From Phycisphaerae bacterium (GTDB lineage: Bacteria; Planctomycetota; Phycisphaerae; Phycisphaerales; SM1A02), in assembly GCA_018656645.1 (NCBI GenBank), contig JABHZL010000034.1, forward strand, positions 1 through 64,000: a stretch of 64,000 bases of DNA, in the 5' to 3' direction. A program made the position numbers and the translations under genes. Below are positions 44,253 to 52,985 of this stretch, one piece after another (position 1 is the stretch's first letter; the number at the start of each line of letters is the position of its first letter). The notes below the pieces were generated by a model. It was not told the DNA's origin. It was given only the letters and a program-made list of their open reading frames with translations, and searched no databases.

Positions 44253-46379
44253 CTAATCCTCGAATGTAGTCGTGCCAAACTGTTCTTTCAAAGAACGAAT
44301 GCCTCTCTCATCGCCTATAACTGTGAGTTGATCATTTTCTTCTAGCAGTGTGCTGCCGCGAGGTACAACCATATGTCCTCTGCGATGTATCAACGCAACA
44401 AGGCATTCCTCTGGAAAACTCAAACTTTTAATAGGCAACCCAATAAGTGATTCTGTGGAAGTAGTTTTTCCTAAACGAATTGAGAGGAATCGGTCATCAC
44501 GAAGCAAAATTTCTTTCATTTCTTGATTAGTATTTGCAGAGAGCCATTTTGCCATGAACCCTTCTTTGTCAACGTGACCAGCAAGTTGTGCTAATAACCG
44601 AAGGTGCTGGGAGGGGTCATCTTCAGGACTGATAAGAAAGAAGATGGCATGGATTGACTGTTCTTCATGATGACCACCAAAAACATCGCCAACATCAATC
44701 ACAAGCCCGTCTTTTGATCGAGCAACTACCATGATCGACTGTTCAATACAAGGCAGTCGAAGGTGAGGCAGTGCAACACCACCAGTAACTGGAGTTGCAC
44801 CAACCTTTGTTCCGTGTAAAAATCCTTCAGAAAGATTTTCGGCAGTAACTGGAAGCAGGGCTGCAAGTTCCTCTGCAGCAAGAGTTGTAATATCTTCAAA
44901 AGTAGAACCGTGTGCTGCATCAATCACTCTTGCTTTAGCCACAATTTCATCAAATGGGTCGTGCGCTCGTAAGCCTTTTTCTTTGAGAATTTCTCTAAGT
45001 TCTGTATCGAGTGCTGCGAATCGATTTCGACCGAGCCGTTCAAAAACATGGTAAATAGCACCGTAGCGATCTACTCGGCTGCGGGCATAAAAGAAATACC
45101 AGAAAACGCCAACGGCAATTACACCAAGAGAGAAGAGAACTGGCAACCAACCCATAATGAAAATAATCCAAATGCACGCAATAGCTCCGAAGATTTGTAA
45201 CCATGGATAGAATGGCGCCCTGTATCCAGGATCATAGGAATCTAATTTTGTTTCTCTCATGACAACAACTGAAAGGCACAGTAAAGAGAACATTAGTAAT
45301 TGAAACGCACTTGCAAGTTTTGCTATTTTCAGTGGGTCAAGAAACAATATGATTAGTGTGATCAGTGCTGCAGAGACAGCTATTCCTAAAATTGGAGTTC
45401 CTTTGCTATCTACTTTTCGTAATGATGGTGGAAGTAAGTGATCCCTACTCATCGCAAGGGGATATCGTGAAGCACTAAGAATTCCTGCGTTTGCAACTGA
45501 GAGAAAGGCAAATATAGCAGCGGTTGCCATGATGTATAAGCCAACGTTTGAGCCAGTAATATCTGCTGCAACAGTAGATGCGGGTGTAAGATTTGTTTCA
45601 CCATTTGTAAATGAAACCGCTTCAGTACCACTGACCCCAATCATGACCAGGAGGCCAACGACATACACAACTACAGCAGTACCAATTGCTAGAAATAAAC
45701 CTAATGGCAAGTTCCGTTCAGGATTTTTAATTTCCCCTGCAACACTGATAACTTTCGTGACGCCTACATAACTAATGAACACCATGCCGGCAGTAGCAAA
45801 AATATCCTTCGGGCCACTACCGAAGAAATTGTCTAAATTCTTTGGTTCTATTTTTAGAGTCCCTGCACAGAGAAACCACGCCAATAGGCAGAGTAATGAT
45901 ACGACTAATATAATTTGGAATGATGTTGTTTTTTTGGCCCCAAGCATATTGAGACCACCGAAAAAAATAACTAGCCCAATTGCAATTACTGTATATAGCG
46001 ATTCGTCTGCGCCGCTAGGCAAGAAGAGTTGGATGTATGCGCCCATACCAACAAGAGCGAATGCAGTTTTTAATAGTAGGGCGAGCCAAATACCAAGACC
46101 GCCGATCGTGCCAACCATTGGGCCAAGACTTCTATCTAGGAAATAATATGCGCCACCGGATCTTGGCATCGCTGTTCCAAGTTCAATTTTACTGAGCATT
46201 GGAGGAATGAGTAAAAGCCCAGCGATGAGATATGCAAGTATGACTGCTGGTCCTGCAAGTTGGGTTGCAAAACTAGGGAGAAGGAAAAAACCGCTACTGA
46301 GCGTTGTTCCTGTTGCCAATGCAAATACAGCGAATAGCCCAAGACTTTTATTCGCTTTCTTGTATTTCGATTTTGCCAT
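44253..46379 (-). CDS. APC permease with C-terminal PTS EIIA-like and RCK-C domains
   Basis: This 708-aa protein begins with an amino acid permease of about 12 helices (residues 10-430: TGTTLSSGFFLLPSF, GGAYYFLDRSLGP, ISVAGEIKNPERNLP). A cytosolic linker leads to an EIIA-type-2 domain (about 480-620) with the phosphorylatable His539 in GVALPHLRLP, and then an RCK-C/TrkA-C domain (about 630-705: GLPIKSLSFPEECLVALIHR, LEENDQLTVIG). The transported substrate is unknown. The two tails suggest control by phosphorylation and by a nucleotide or ion ligand. A bidirectional terminator follows the stop. Confidence 0.88.
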   Translation of the reverse strand: MAKSKYKKANKSLGLFAVFALATGTTLSSGFFLLPSFATQLAGPAVILAYLIAGLLLIPPMLSKIELGTAMPRSGGAYYFLDRSLGPMVGTIGGLGIWLALLLKTAFALVGMGAYIQLFLPSGADESLYTVIAIGLVIFFGGLNMLGAKKTTSFQIILVVSLLCLLAWFLCAGTLKIEPKNLDNFFGSGPKDIFATAGMVFISYVGVTKVISVAGEIKNPERNLPLGLFLAIGTAVVVYVVGLLVMIGVSGTEAVSFTNGETNLTPASTVAADITGSNVGLYIMATAAIFAFLSVANAGILSASRYPLAMSRDHLLPPSLRKVDSKGTPILGIAVSAALITLIILFLDPLKIAKLASAFQLLMFSLLCLSVVVMRETKLDSYDPGYRAPFYPWLQIFGAIACIWIIFIMGWLPVLFSLGVIAVGVFWYFFYARSRVDRYGAIYHVFERLGRNRFAALDTELREILKEKGLRAHDPFDEIVAKARVIDAAHGSTFEDITTLAAEELAALLPVTAENLSEGFLHGTKVGATPVTGGVALPHLRLPCIEQSIMVVARSKDGLVIDVGDVFGGHHEEQSIHAIFFLISPEDDPSQHLRLLAQLAGHVDKEGFMAKWLSANTNQEMKEILLRDDRFLSIRLGKTTSTESLIGLPIKSLSFPEECLVALIHRRGHMVVPRGSTLLEENDQLTVIGDERGIRSLKEQFGTTTFED

Positions 46380-46409
46380 GGTACGAATACCATTCTACCA
46401 ACACAGGTA

Positions 46410-47852
46410 CTACCCAGTTGGTTCTGTCATTGCATGGAAATCAAGCAATTCATTTAGTTCATCAAGTTCAAGAAGGCCTTCTCTGGTCACAATTTCTCGA
46501 ATTGTTTCCCCAGTTTTGAATGCTTCTTTTGCAATCCGAGCAGTTGTGTCATATCCGATGACAGGGGCAAGAGCAGTTCCGACCATGAGGCTCTGCTCTA
46601 CAAGTTGTTCTGCAATCTCTTTGTTGACCTCTAAACCATCTATGAGTTTGTCTTGCATGATCGTCGAAGTGCCTGCAAGAAGTGTGATGGATTCGATGAG
46701 CCGTTCTGCTATGACAGGCATACAGAGGTTTAGCTCGAGAATAGAACCAACACCACCACTTGCAGCGATGGTAATTGTGACATCGTTTCCAGCAACTTGA
46801 CAAAATGTTTGCATTGCTGCTTCGCAAATGACAGGGTTTACTTTACCGGGCATGATCGAAGATCCCGGCTGCGTAGCTGGCAATGAAAGTTGGAATAGAC
46901 CACATCTTGGTCCTGACCCAAGCCAGCGAATATCGTTTGCAATTTTAGAAATACTCGTTGCAATTGTTTTTAACTCTCCGTGTGCTTCTACTACACAATC
47001 TCTTGTCGCTTGCGCTTCAAAATGGTTCGCTGCCTCTGCGAATTTAACTTTTGCATTTCTAGAAAGTTCTTTGCAAACAAGTGATGAAAACCGAGGATGC
47101 GTATTGATCCCAGTGCCAACGGCGGTGCCCCCGATGGGCATATTCTCTGCAAGGCGCTTCCTCGCTCGCTCTGCTCTTCGTATTCCATTTTCGATAGCAG
47201 CAGAATAACCAGAAAAGATCTGTCCCATCCTTACAGGAGTTGCATCCATGAGATGCGTTCTGCCGATCGTGACAATTTTGTCCCATTTTTTAGATTTGCT
47301 TTTCAGTCCCTTGTGAAGCGTTTTTAAAGCGGGTAAAAGTGTATCACGAATGTCGATACATGCAGCAAGTTGCATCGCTGTAGGAAATGTATCGTTTGAT
47401 GATTGCCCCATGTTGACATGGTCATTTGGGTGGATTGGATCTTTTGATCCAATTTTTGCTCCAACAGATTTACACGCTAGGTTAGAAACCACTTCGTTCA
47501 TGTTCATATTTGTCGAAGTGCCCGAACCTGTTTGGAATACATCGATTGGAAAATGCCGCATCATGCCTTTTAAACGGTCTGGATCATCAAGCGCTTGAAT
47601 TACATCTTCACAAGAAGTAACGATGAGATTTTTTCGCTCTTCATCAAGGAGTTTGAGTTTGTGATTTGCGATCGCTGCGGCTCGTTTGAGTAACGCAAAT
47701 GCCCGAATGAGGGAAGTAGGCAATGGACGACCAGAAACAGGAAAGTTTAGAACTGCTCGCTGTGTAGTAGCTCCATAAAGAGCTTGGCTATGTACTTCCA
47801 TTTCGCCCATGGAATCTATTTCAATTCGAGTACGTTTTTTTTGTTTACTCAT
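46410..47852 (-). CDS. fumC: fumarate hydratase, class II
   Basis: This 480-aa TCA-cycle enzyme converts fumarate to malate. Features are MGEMEVHSQALYGATTQRA, GSGTSTNMNMNEV, HPNDHVNMGQSSNDTFPTA, RTHLMDATPVRMGQ and the fumarase/aspartase signature GSSIMPGKVNP. Family members annotated as aspartate ammonia-lyase share the signature, but TSTNMNMNEV and the overall length favour fumarase. The start overlaps the stop of the upstream lipoprotein gene (ATGA), an unusual pairing that implies coupled translation. Confidence 0.92.
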   Translation of the reverse strand: MSKQKKRTRIEIDSMGEMEVHSQALYGATTQRAVLNFPVSGRPLPTSLIRAFALLKRAAAIANHKLKLLDEERKNLIVTSCEDVIQALDDPDRLKGMMRHFPIDVFQTGSGTSTNMNMNEVVSNLACKSVGAKIGSKDPIHPNDHVNMGQSSNDTFPTAMQLAACIDIRDTLLPALKTLHKGLKSKSKKWDKIVTIGRTHLMDATPVRMGQIFSGYSAAIENGIRRAERARKRLAENMPIGGTAVGTGINTHPRFSSLVCKELSRNAKVKFAEAANHFEAQATRDCVVEAHGELKTIATSISKIANDIRWLGSGPRCGLFQLSLPATQPGSSIMPGKVNPVICEAAMQTFCQVAGNDVTITIAASGGVGSILELNLCMPVIAERLIESITLLAGTSTIMQDKLIDGLEVNKEIAEQLVEQSLMVGTALAPVIGYDTTARIAKEAFKTGETIREIVTREGLLELDELNELLDFHAMTEPTG

Positions 47853-49285
47853 GGAATTATTTCTTGCTCTGATGTTGTTTCTTCTGTCACAACAGATGTT
47901 TGCTCAAGACCGAGTGTTTCTCGTTGTGATTGCGTTAGTTCCTGTTCAAAACGTTGAACAATTTGTTGTCGAATAACACTTGCAGCAGCGGGATCAGACA
48001 ATTTGATTGTTTCCCATTCATTGATCCAAGGCTGTGGTTTTTGGCGAACATTCGCAGCTGAATCCCACGATGAAGCGAGGATTGCAGTTTTGAATTGGAG
48101 AGAAAATAATTCTTCATCAACAAATCCATCGCCGTATGCCTCTAATAATCGTAATGCTTCGTCTGATCTTCCCTTTTCATTGAGCAACGGTACGGTTCTT
48201 TTTGCAATGGCGATTCTTGCTGAAAGTGAACGGTTCTCTGACAGCTCCCAAACTTTCATCAGAACGTTTACTCGAAGATCTGTTTCGCCAGCAGTAGAGA
48301 GAATGTCGTCTGCAAGGAGAAAAGAACGTGTGTCGAGAGATTTGAGAATGCTGAGAACTGCACTATCCCATGCTGAAACATTAATCGTTGACCTTAATGA
48401 AAGAAGTGTTTTGAATGCTTCAAGATCTGCTTTGTTTTGCAAACCTGCAATAAGAAATTGTGCAATGATTGGATCATCTTTATAGAGAACTAGAGGTTCC
48501 CAAAATCCTACAGTTGCAAAACCATTTGCAACTGCAGATCGAGTCGGTTCTGATTCACTTTTGAGCAGTGTGGAAAGTGCCTCGCGCTCTTGATCACTCC
48601 CTAATATTCCTTCAAGTGTTAAAAGTGTTGGTTCGTTTTGATTTTTCTTCGCGTTTTTTATTTTTTGCTTCCAAATGGCATAATTTACTTCTGAGTAAGG
48701 TGCATTTTTCAACAATGAAATTAGCGTATTCGATGCGACTTGAACTAGGGGTGAATCTAATCTAGCAAGCACAGGTTCGATGGCATCCGCGTATGGTTTA
48801 TCTTTGAAGAATAGAATTTCATACGAGGCAACTTCGTCGTTGTTTTCAACTTTTAGCGATGAAACAACTTGCTCTGGTAAGTTAGGAAGATTGATTTCAG
48901 GGAGTAATTTTGCAGCAGCAAGCCGAACACTTATATTGTGGTCATCTAACATGGAAACGACTATCAAAAGTTCTTCTTCTGTTGCTTCTCCATCGCGGTT
49001 TAGCACAGAAACCCGTTCAATCCCTATCGACCGAAGTTCTGGAAGTCTATCTGCGAGAAGGGCAGGCAGTTTTTTATGTTGTTGGTCGATTGAAATTAAT
49101 GGCCACAATTCTTTATATGCTTCAATGACCCTAGATCGCATCTCTTCGTTATCTACATGTACTACAACTTCCCGAATTTCTTGCCGTTGTGAGGTACGCT
49201 GTTTTGGAGTCGATTCGCATCCAAAGCACAGCAGAGTGAAGGAAACGGCAAGGAGTTGGCGAGTGATGAAGTAATTCTCTTGCAA
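47849..49285 (-). CDS. lipoprotein with HEAT-like helical repeats
   Basis: This is a 478-aa protein with a lipoprotein signal (LLAVSFTLLCFGC, Cys about residue 23) and a helical body with HEAT-like units (IVVSMLDDHNISVRLAAAKLLPEI, VLARLDSPLVQVASNTLISLLK, ALSTLLKSESEPTRSAVANGF). It ends in a Glu/Thr-rich tail. It likely serves as a binding scaffold at the outer membrane. The start is TTG 49285, with no in-frame ATG nearby. I do not recognise a specific family. It overlaps fumC by four bases and is divergent from the TPR gene. Confidence 0.7.
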   Translation of the reverse strand: MQENYFITRQLLAVSFTLLCFGCESTPKQRTSQRQEIREVVVHVDNEEMRSRVIEAYKELWPLISIDQQHKKLPALLADRLPELRSIGIERVSVLNRDGEATEEELLIVVSMLDDHNISVRLAAAKLLPEINLPNLPEQVVSSLKVENNDEVASYEILFFKDKPYADAIEPVLARLDSPLVQVASNTLISLLKNAPYSEVNYAIWKQKIKNAKKNQNEPTLLTLEGILGSDQEREALSTLLKSESEPTRSAVANGFATVGFWEPLVLYKDDPIIAQFLIAGLQNKADLEAFKTLLSLRSTINVSAWDSAVLSILKSLDTRSFLLADDILSTAGETDLRVNVLMKVWELSENRSLSARIAIAKRTVPLLNEKGRSDEALRLLEAYGDGFVDEELFSLQFKTAILASSWDSAANVRQKPQPWINEWETIKLSDPAAASVIRQQIVQRFEQELTQSQRETLGLEQTSVVTEETTSEQEIIP

Positions 49286-49327
49286 AGTGCATTCATTGTA
49301 TTAGATAACTACTTCAGAGGTAGTTTT

Positions 49328-49356
49328 TTGTGCTGGCAGTGAAGGCAGCGTATAAT
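49328..49356 (+). promoter_or_regulatory. sigma-70-like promoter of the TPR gene
   Basis: TTGTGC (49328-49333), a 17-base spacer and a perfect TATAAT (49351-49356). The ATG at 49368 is only 11 bases after the -10, so the transcript would be nearly leaderless. Confidence 0.65.
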
Positions 49357-49367
49357 GCCGTGTTCTT

Positions 49368-50702
49368 ATGAGTAATTGGCAAGACGCAGAACAACACGCT
49401 GATCGAGCGCTTGATTTATTTGAGCGTGGTAGGTGGTCTGAAGCGGAAAGAGAACTCCGCAAGGCTCTGGATATCGACCCGGATAAGGGTGATTGGCATT
49501 TTAATCTTGGATTGACCTTAGAGCGTTGTGGTCGCGATGCAGAGGCACTTTCGAGTTTTGAACAGGCTTCAAGGCTTCTCCCCGAAGCAACTGGTCCCCA
49601 GTTGGCAGCTGGATCGGCATGTCTTCGACTTGCTCGATTTAAAGATGCAATCGAATGTCTTGAAAGTGTTCTTGCAGAAGATCAAGCGTGTGAGACAGCG
49701 TGGGCAATGCTCATCGATGCACGCACTTCGATTGATGACCATGATGGTGCAGAAACTACTTTTTACATGGCGCAAGATGCGCTTCCAGATTCGAGCGCTA
49801 TCGTACTCGTAGCGATGTGCGAGAGTTTGCTTATCCGCGAACTTTGGGATAGAGCAGCGTGGTGTGCTAGGGAAGCGATGAAACTTGATCAGAATGTTCC
49901 AGGTGGTCGAATTAGACTCGCAAGCGCACTTATTGCCAAAGGTGAAGGACAACAAGCCTCGCAATTATTACTTCTTGAGTTACGACAAGACCCCGGAAAT
50001 GTTCAAGCCTTGTTGTTGCACGCTGATTTATTGGTTGATTCTGGCAAAAATCAAGAAGCAATGATGAAACTGCATCGAATTCTTGAACTTGAGCCAGCAA
50101 ATGTGCAAGCTCATGTCAGAGCAGGTGCGATTGCCATGGAAGATCGGCGATGGGAAGAATCATTTATTGCATGGGGGCTAGTTCGACGGCTAGATCCCTC
50201 CCATCCAACGGCATCTCTTTATCTAGCAAAAACCTTGCTTGCAATGGATAGAAATGAAGCGGCGCGACCACTTCTTCAGGAGCGCCTCGATCGGATGGAT
50301 GAAGGCGAATCTAGAGAAAGCAAACTTGAAATGGCAACACTTCTATTGCAAGCACATGAACCAGCTATGGCAGTTCCATTGCTTAATGAGTTGGCGAAGG
50401 ATCGGAACGACACAGTACAACTTCGGTTGTTGGCAGTAGCACTTTTTGCCAGTGATCAACGCGATGAAGGTGCAGCCATTAGCCGACGTGTGCTTCGCTT
50501 GCAACCAGATTGCATCGCATCGATGCACAATCTTGCGCTCGCAGCTTTTTCCTCCAATCGTTATAAATTAGCTTGGGGCTGGGTTCAAAAAGGATTGAAG
50601 ATAGATCCCCGCGACGAAGAACTTCGGCGTTTGCGTTCAAGGTTAATCTGGAAATCGATCAAATCTTTTTATGGAAAACTGATAGGTTTCAGATTGAATT
50701 GA
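49368..50702 (+). CDS. TPR repeat protein
   Basis: This 444-aa soluble protein has no signal peptide and at least eight TPR units (for instance AERELRKALDIDPDKGDWHFNLG, AIECLESVLAEDQACETAW, AMMKLHRILELEPANVQAHVRAG). The repeats should form a superhelix for protein-protein contact; the partner is unknown. It ends in a basic tail (LIWKSIKSFYGKLIG). It has its own promoter and is convergent with rpsR. Confidence 0.8.
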   Translation: MSNWQDAEQHADRALDLFERGRWSEAERELRKALDIDPDKGDWHFNLGLTLERCGRDAEALSSFEQASRLLPEATGPQLAAGSACLRLARFKDAIECLESVLAEDQACETAWAMLIDARTSIDDHDGAETTFYMAQDALPDSSAIVLVAMCESLLIRELWDRAAWCAREAMKLDQNVPGGRIRLASALIAKGEGQQASQLLLLELRQDPGNVQALLLHADLLVDSGKNQEAMMKLHRILELEPANVQAHVRAGAIAMEDRRWEESFIAWGLVRRLDPSHPTASLYLAKTLLAMDRNEAARPLLQERLDRMDEGESRESKLEMATLLLQAHEPAMAVPLLNELAKDRNDTVQLRLLAVALFASDQRDEGAAISRRVLRLQPDCIASMHNLALAAFSSNRYKLAWGWVQKGLKIDPRDEELRRLRSRLIWKSIKSFYGKLIGFRLN

Positions 50703-50808
50703 ATATTTTTAGGATTCTCTACGTAGAGAAGAGTACGATCCAAGACTGCATATTTTGCTAAGTACCCATAGGTACAACACTACATCAAGTAGGAAAATCG
50801 TCCCCTTG

Positions 50809-50842
50809 AAAAAATTTGAGACCACACTGTTTTTATAGTGTG
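50809..50842 (-). terminator. probable terminator of rpsR
   Basis: Minus strand: a 6-bp stem CACACT...AGTGTG (50837-50842 with 50823-50828) that includes the rpsR stop codon, followed after nine bases by a T-rich stretch (A run at 50809-50814). The stem is short, so it is only moderately convincing. Confidence 0.45.
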
Positions 50843-51072
50843 CCGGAAGTAAAAGGCAACAGTGCCATGAACCGAGCACGTTTGATTGCTTGGGCAATCA
50901 TCCGTTGTTGCTTCGCACTTGCACTGAGGCGTTTACGCGAATAAATTTTTCCGTTTGGTGTCATCAATCGACGCAAATCTTCTACTGACTTGTAGTCAAT
51001 ATACTTCTTGCCTTTGTTGTCAACTTTGAGGTATGTCTTTGATCGACTTCGGTTACCGTAATCATTACCCAT
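50833..51072 (-). CDS. rpsR: 30S ribosomal protein bS18
   Basis: This is a 79-aa small-subunit protein that pairs with bS6 on the platform. The core reads YIDYKSVEDLRRLMTPNGKI and then YSRKRLSASAKQQRMIAQAIKRARFMALLPF, the usual signature. AAAGGA lies 9 bases before the ATG. It stands alone here; bS6, ssb and bL9, its common partners, are not adjacent. Its leader holds a hairpin and T run that may act as an attenuator. Confidence 0.95.
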   Translation of the reverse strand: MGNDYGNRSRSKTYLKVDNKGKKYIDYKSVEDLRRLMTPNGKIYSRKRLSASAKQQRMIAQAIKRARFMALLPFTSGTL

Positions 51073-51124
51073 AGTGGGATCCTTTCGTCTCGGGTACCCA
51101 AACCTCCAGGTGAAGGTTCAGAAA

Positions 51125-51160
51125 AAGAGGGGCAGCCCCCACACACAGTCGGTGGGGGCG
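51125..51160 (-). promoter_or_regulatory. hairpin with T run in the rpsR leader, possible attenuator
   Basis: On the minus strand an 8-bp stem GCCCCCAC...GTGGGGGC (51153-51160 with 51136-51143, 9-nt loop containing CCG at the stem edge) is followed by TGCCCCTCTTTTT. It lies 64 bases upstream of the rpsR ATG with no gene before it on that strand. A second hairpin AACCT...AGGTT follows. The CCG recalls the known S6:S18 leader motif, but the match is weak. Confidence 0.45.
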
Positions 51161-51238
51161 ACGAGAATCGCAAATCATAGCCGATCTTGGTCTACCAAGC
51201 AACGCTAAGCGGTTCTCGGCGGTATCCTAACCACTCTC

Positions 51239-51874
51239 ATGAGGCCAATAATAGGCATTACAGCCGATCGTAGTGACGGTCGATTCCGAATTGGAGAGAA
51301 TTATGCCAATTGCGTTGCAAAAGCTGGCGGGGTACCTGTCATTTTGCCACCAGTTTTAGGAGAAGAAGAAAGATTCTTAGACCTTTGTGATGGGTTTGTT
51401 TTTTCTGGCGGCGATGATCCTGTGATGGAACAGTGGAGTATTAAAACGCATCCATCAACAACGAGATGTGACGAACAACGCCAACAATTTGAAACCTCTC
51501 TCCTCACCGAGTTATCAACATATCCAGATAAGCCCGTCCTCGGCATTTGCCTTGGCATGCAATTTATGGGGCTGCTTGCAGGCGGAACATTGATGCAAAA
51601 TCTTGAGCTTGAATTTGCTGAGAACCATAAAAAAGGGACGCACATTGTTTCTGGAGAACTTGGATCTGGACTTGTACACACATCCCATCACCAAGCGATG
51701 TCAGAATCAGGATCGTTGATGATCACAGCAGTTGCAGATGATGGAGTGATCGAAGCAGTACGCGATCGTGACAGAAAGTGGTACGTTGGTGTTCAGTGGC
51801 ATCCAGAACGAACTGAAGACGAACAACTTGGGCAGGGTTTATTTAATTCGCTTTGCAAGGCAGCAATCGAATGA
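51239..51874 (+). CDS. class I glutamine amidotransferase-like hydrolase (peptidase C26)
   Basis: This 211-aa enzyme resembles gamma-glutamyl-GABA hydrolase PuuD. Features are PIIGITADR, FSGGDD, the nucleophile Cys in LGICLGMQFM, HTSHHQAM and the His/Glu pair in VQWHPERTED. It should hydrolyse a gamma-glutamyl amide; the true substrate is uncertain. The start ATG 51239 is the first in frame. The stop overlaps the ygfZ start (ATGA). The presence of gadB elsewhere in the window hints at GABA metabolism but the genes are not linked. Confidence 0.8.
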   Translation: MRPIIGITADRSDGRFRIGENYANCVAKAGGVPVILPPVLGEEERFLDLCDGFVFSGGDDPVMEQWSIKTHPSTTRCDEQRQQFETSLLTELSTYPDKPVLGICLGMQFMGLLAGGTLMQNLELEFAENHKKGTHIVSGELGSGLVHTSHHQAMSESGSLMITAVADDGVIEAVRDRDRKWYVGVQWHPERTEDEQLGQGLFNSLCKAAIE

Positions 51875-52980
51875 CAATTCCCTCCCCACTCCATGACTGT
51901 ATTGCAAAGTACGAACTTGCATGGTGTAAACCAGAACCTGATTCGCGAGCCGTTTCACCAACAGAGTATATGAGCGAACCATTTTTATGCGAATTTTTGC
52001 CTTGGGGTGATGATGGTTGTTCAGTCCTTGCAACGACTGGCAGTGTTGAACTCGAATATGCCGCAATGCGAAAGAATGTTGGTGTATTTGATGCAGGAAA
52101 TAGAGGCACTATTTACGTACAAGGTGAAGAACGGTTGCCGTTTATTGATCGAATGACAACGCAGAAACTTTCAGATATGAATGTGGGTGAATCTCGGTTA
52201 GCATTTATTCTTGATCGAAAAGGACGAATAGTTGCTGACATCATTGTTGTTTGCGAAGAAGAACGAGTGCTCATTGATTGCGATGTTACAACGGTTCAAT
52301 CAATCCTTGATCATTTAGATATGTACATAGTTGCAGATGATGTGATCGTGCTGAATAAAACGCAAGAGGAACATAGAATCTGGTTGCTTGGTCCCGCTGC
52401 AAACAAGCATGAAGGGTTAGGAAACACTCGGTTTTTTATACCAAAAGAGTTTTTAGGAATAGATGGGTCTGCAATTACAATTACCTCGCAGCAAGCCGAA
52501 CAGCTCTGGTCTTCTTGCATGGAATTGGGCATGCGGCCTGTCGGGTGGTATGCACTGAACATGATTCGAGTTGAGGAATCAACGCCAATGTTTAGAATAG
52601 ATTTTGACAGTGCGAACTTACCCCATGAAACTTCTTTATGTTATTCGAGAGTTCGATTTGATAAAGGGTGTTATCTTGGGCAAGAAGTTGTTGCAAGAAT
52701 GGAAAGTCTTGGGAGTCCTAAACAGCGGCTAGTTTCTTTGAGATTAAATGGGGGTGAACTTCCAATTGCAGGGTCACAAATTTATGATCAACAATCAAGT
52801 GGTGTTGGAAAAACAATTGGCGTTGTCACATCAAGTGCGATGAGTCCGATGAATGGCGGAGAATCTGCTGTGATAGCGATGATAAAAGGTGCATATTGTC
52901 TAGACAAAACAGAAGTTTTTCCTTGGGTTGGCGCAGAACTGATTAAAGCAGTCGTTCATCCACTTTTGCCGAAAGAATAG
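51871..52980 (+). CDS. ygfZ: tRNA-modifying/Fe-S maturation protein YgfZ (GcvT-like)
   Basis: This 369-aa folate-binding protein has the GcvT fold (AAMRKNVGVFDAGNRGTIYVQGEERL near the start) and the YgfZ signature KGCYLGQEVVARM with the conserved Cys. YgfZ/IBA57 proteins help radical SAM and other Fe-S enzymes such as MiaB, which is encoded at 58.9 kb. The start is at ATG 51871, which overlaps the upstream stop. The HMG-CoA lyase gene follows after five bases, so three genes form one operon. Confidence 0.88.
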   Translation: MTIPSPLHDCIAKYELAWCKPEPDSRAVSPTEYMSEPFLCEFLPWGDDGCSVLATTGSVELEYAAMRKNVGVFDAGNRGTIYVQGEERLPFIDRMTTQKLSDMNVGESRLAFILDRKGRIVADIIVVCEEERVLIDCDVTTVQSILDHLDMYIVADDVIVLNKTQEEHRIWLLGPAANKHEGLGNTRFFIPKEFLGIDGSAITITSQQAEQLWSSCMELGMRPVGWYALNMIRVEESTPMFRIDFDSANLPHETSLCYSRVRFDKGCYLGQEVVARMESLGSPKQRLVSLRLNGGELPIAGSQIYDQQSSGVGKTIGVVTSSAMSPMNGGESAVIAMIKGAYCLDKTEVFPWVGAELIKAVVHPLLPKE

Positions 52981-52985
52981 ATGGC

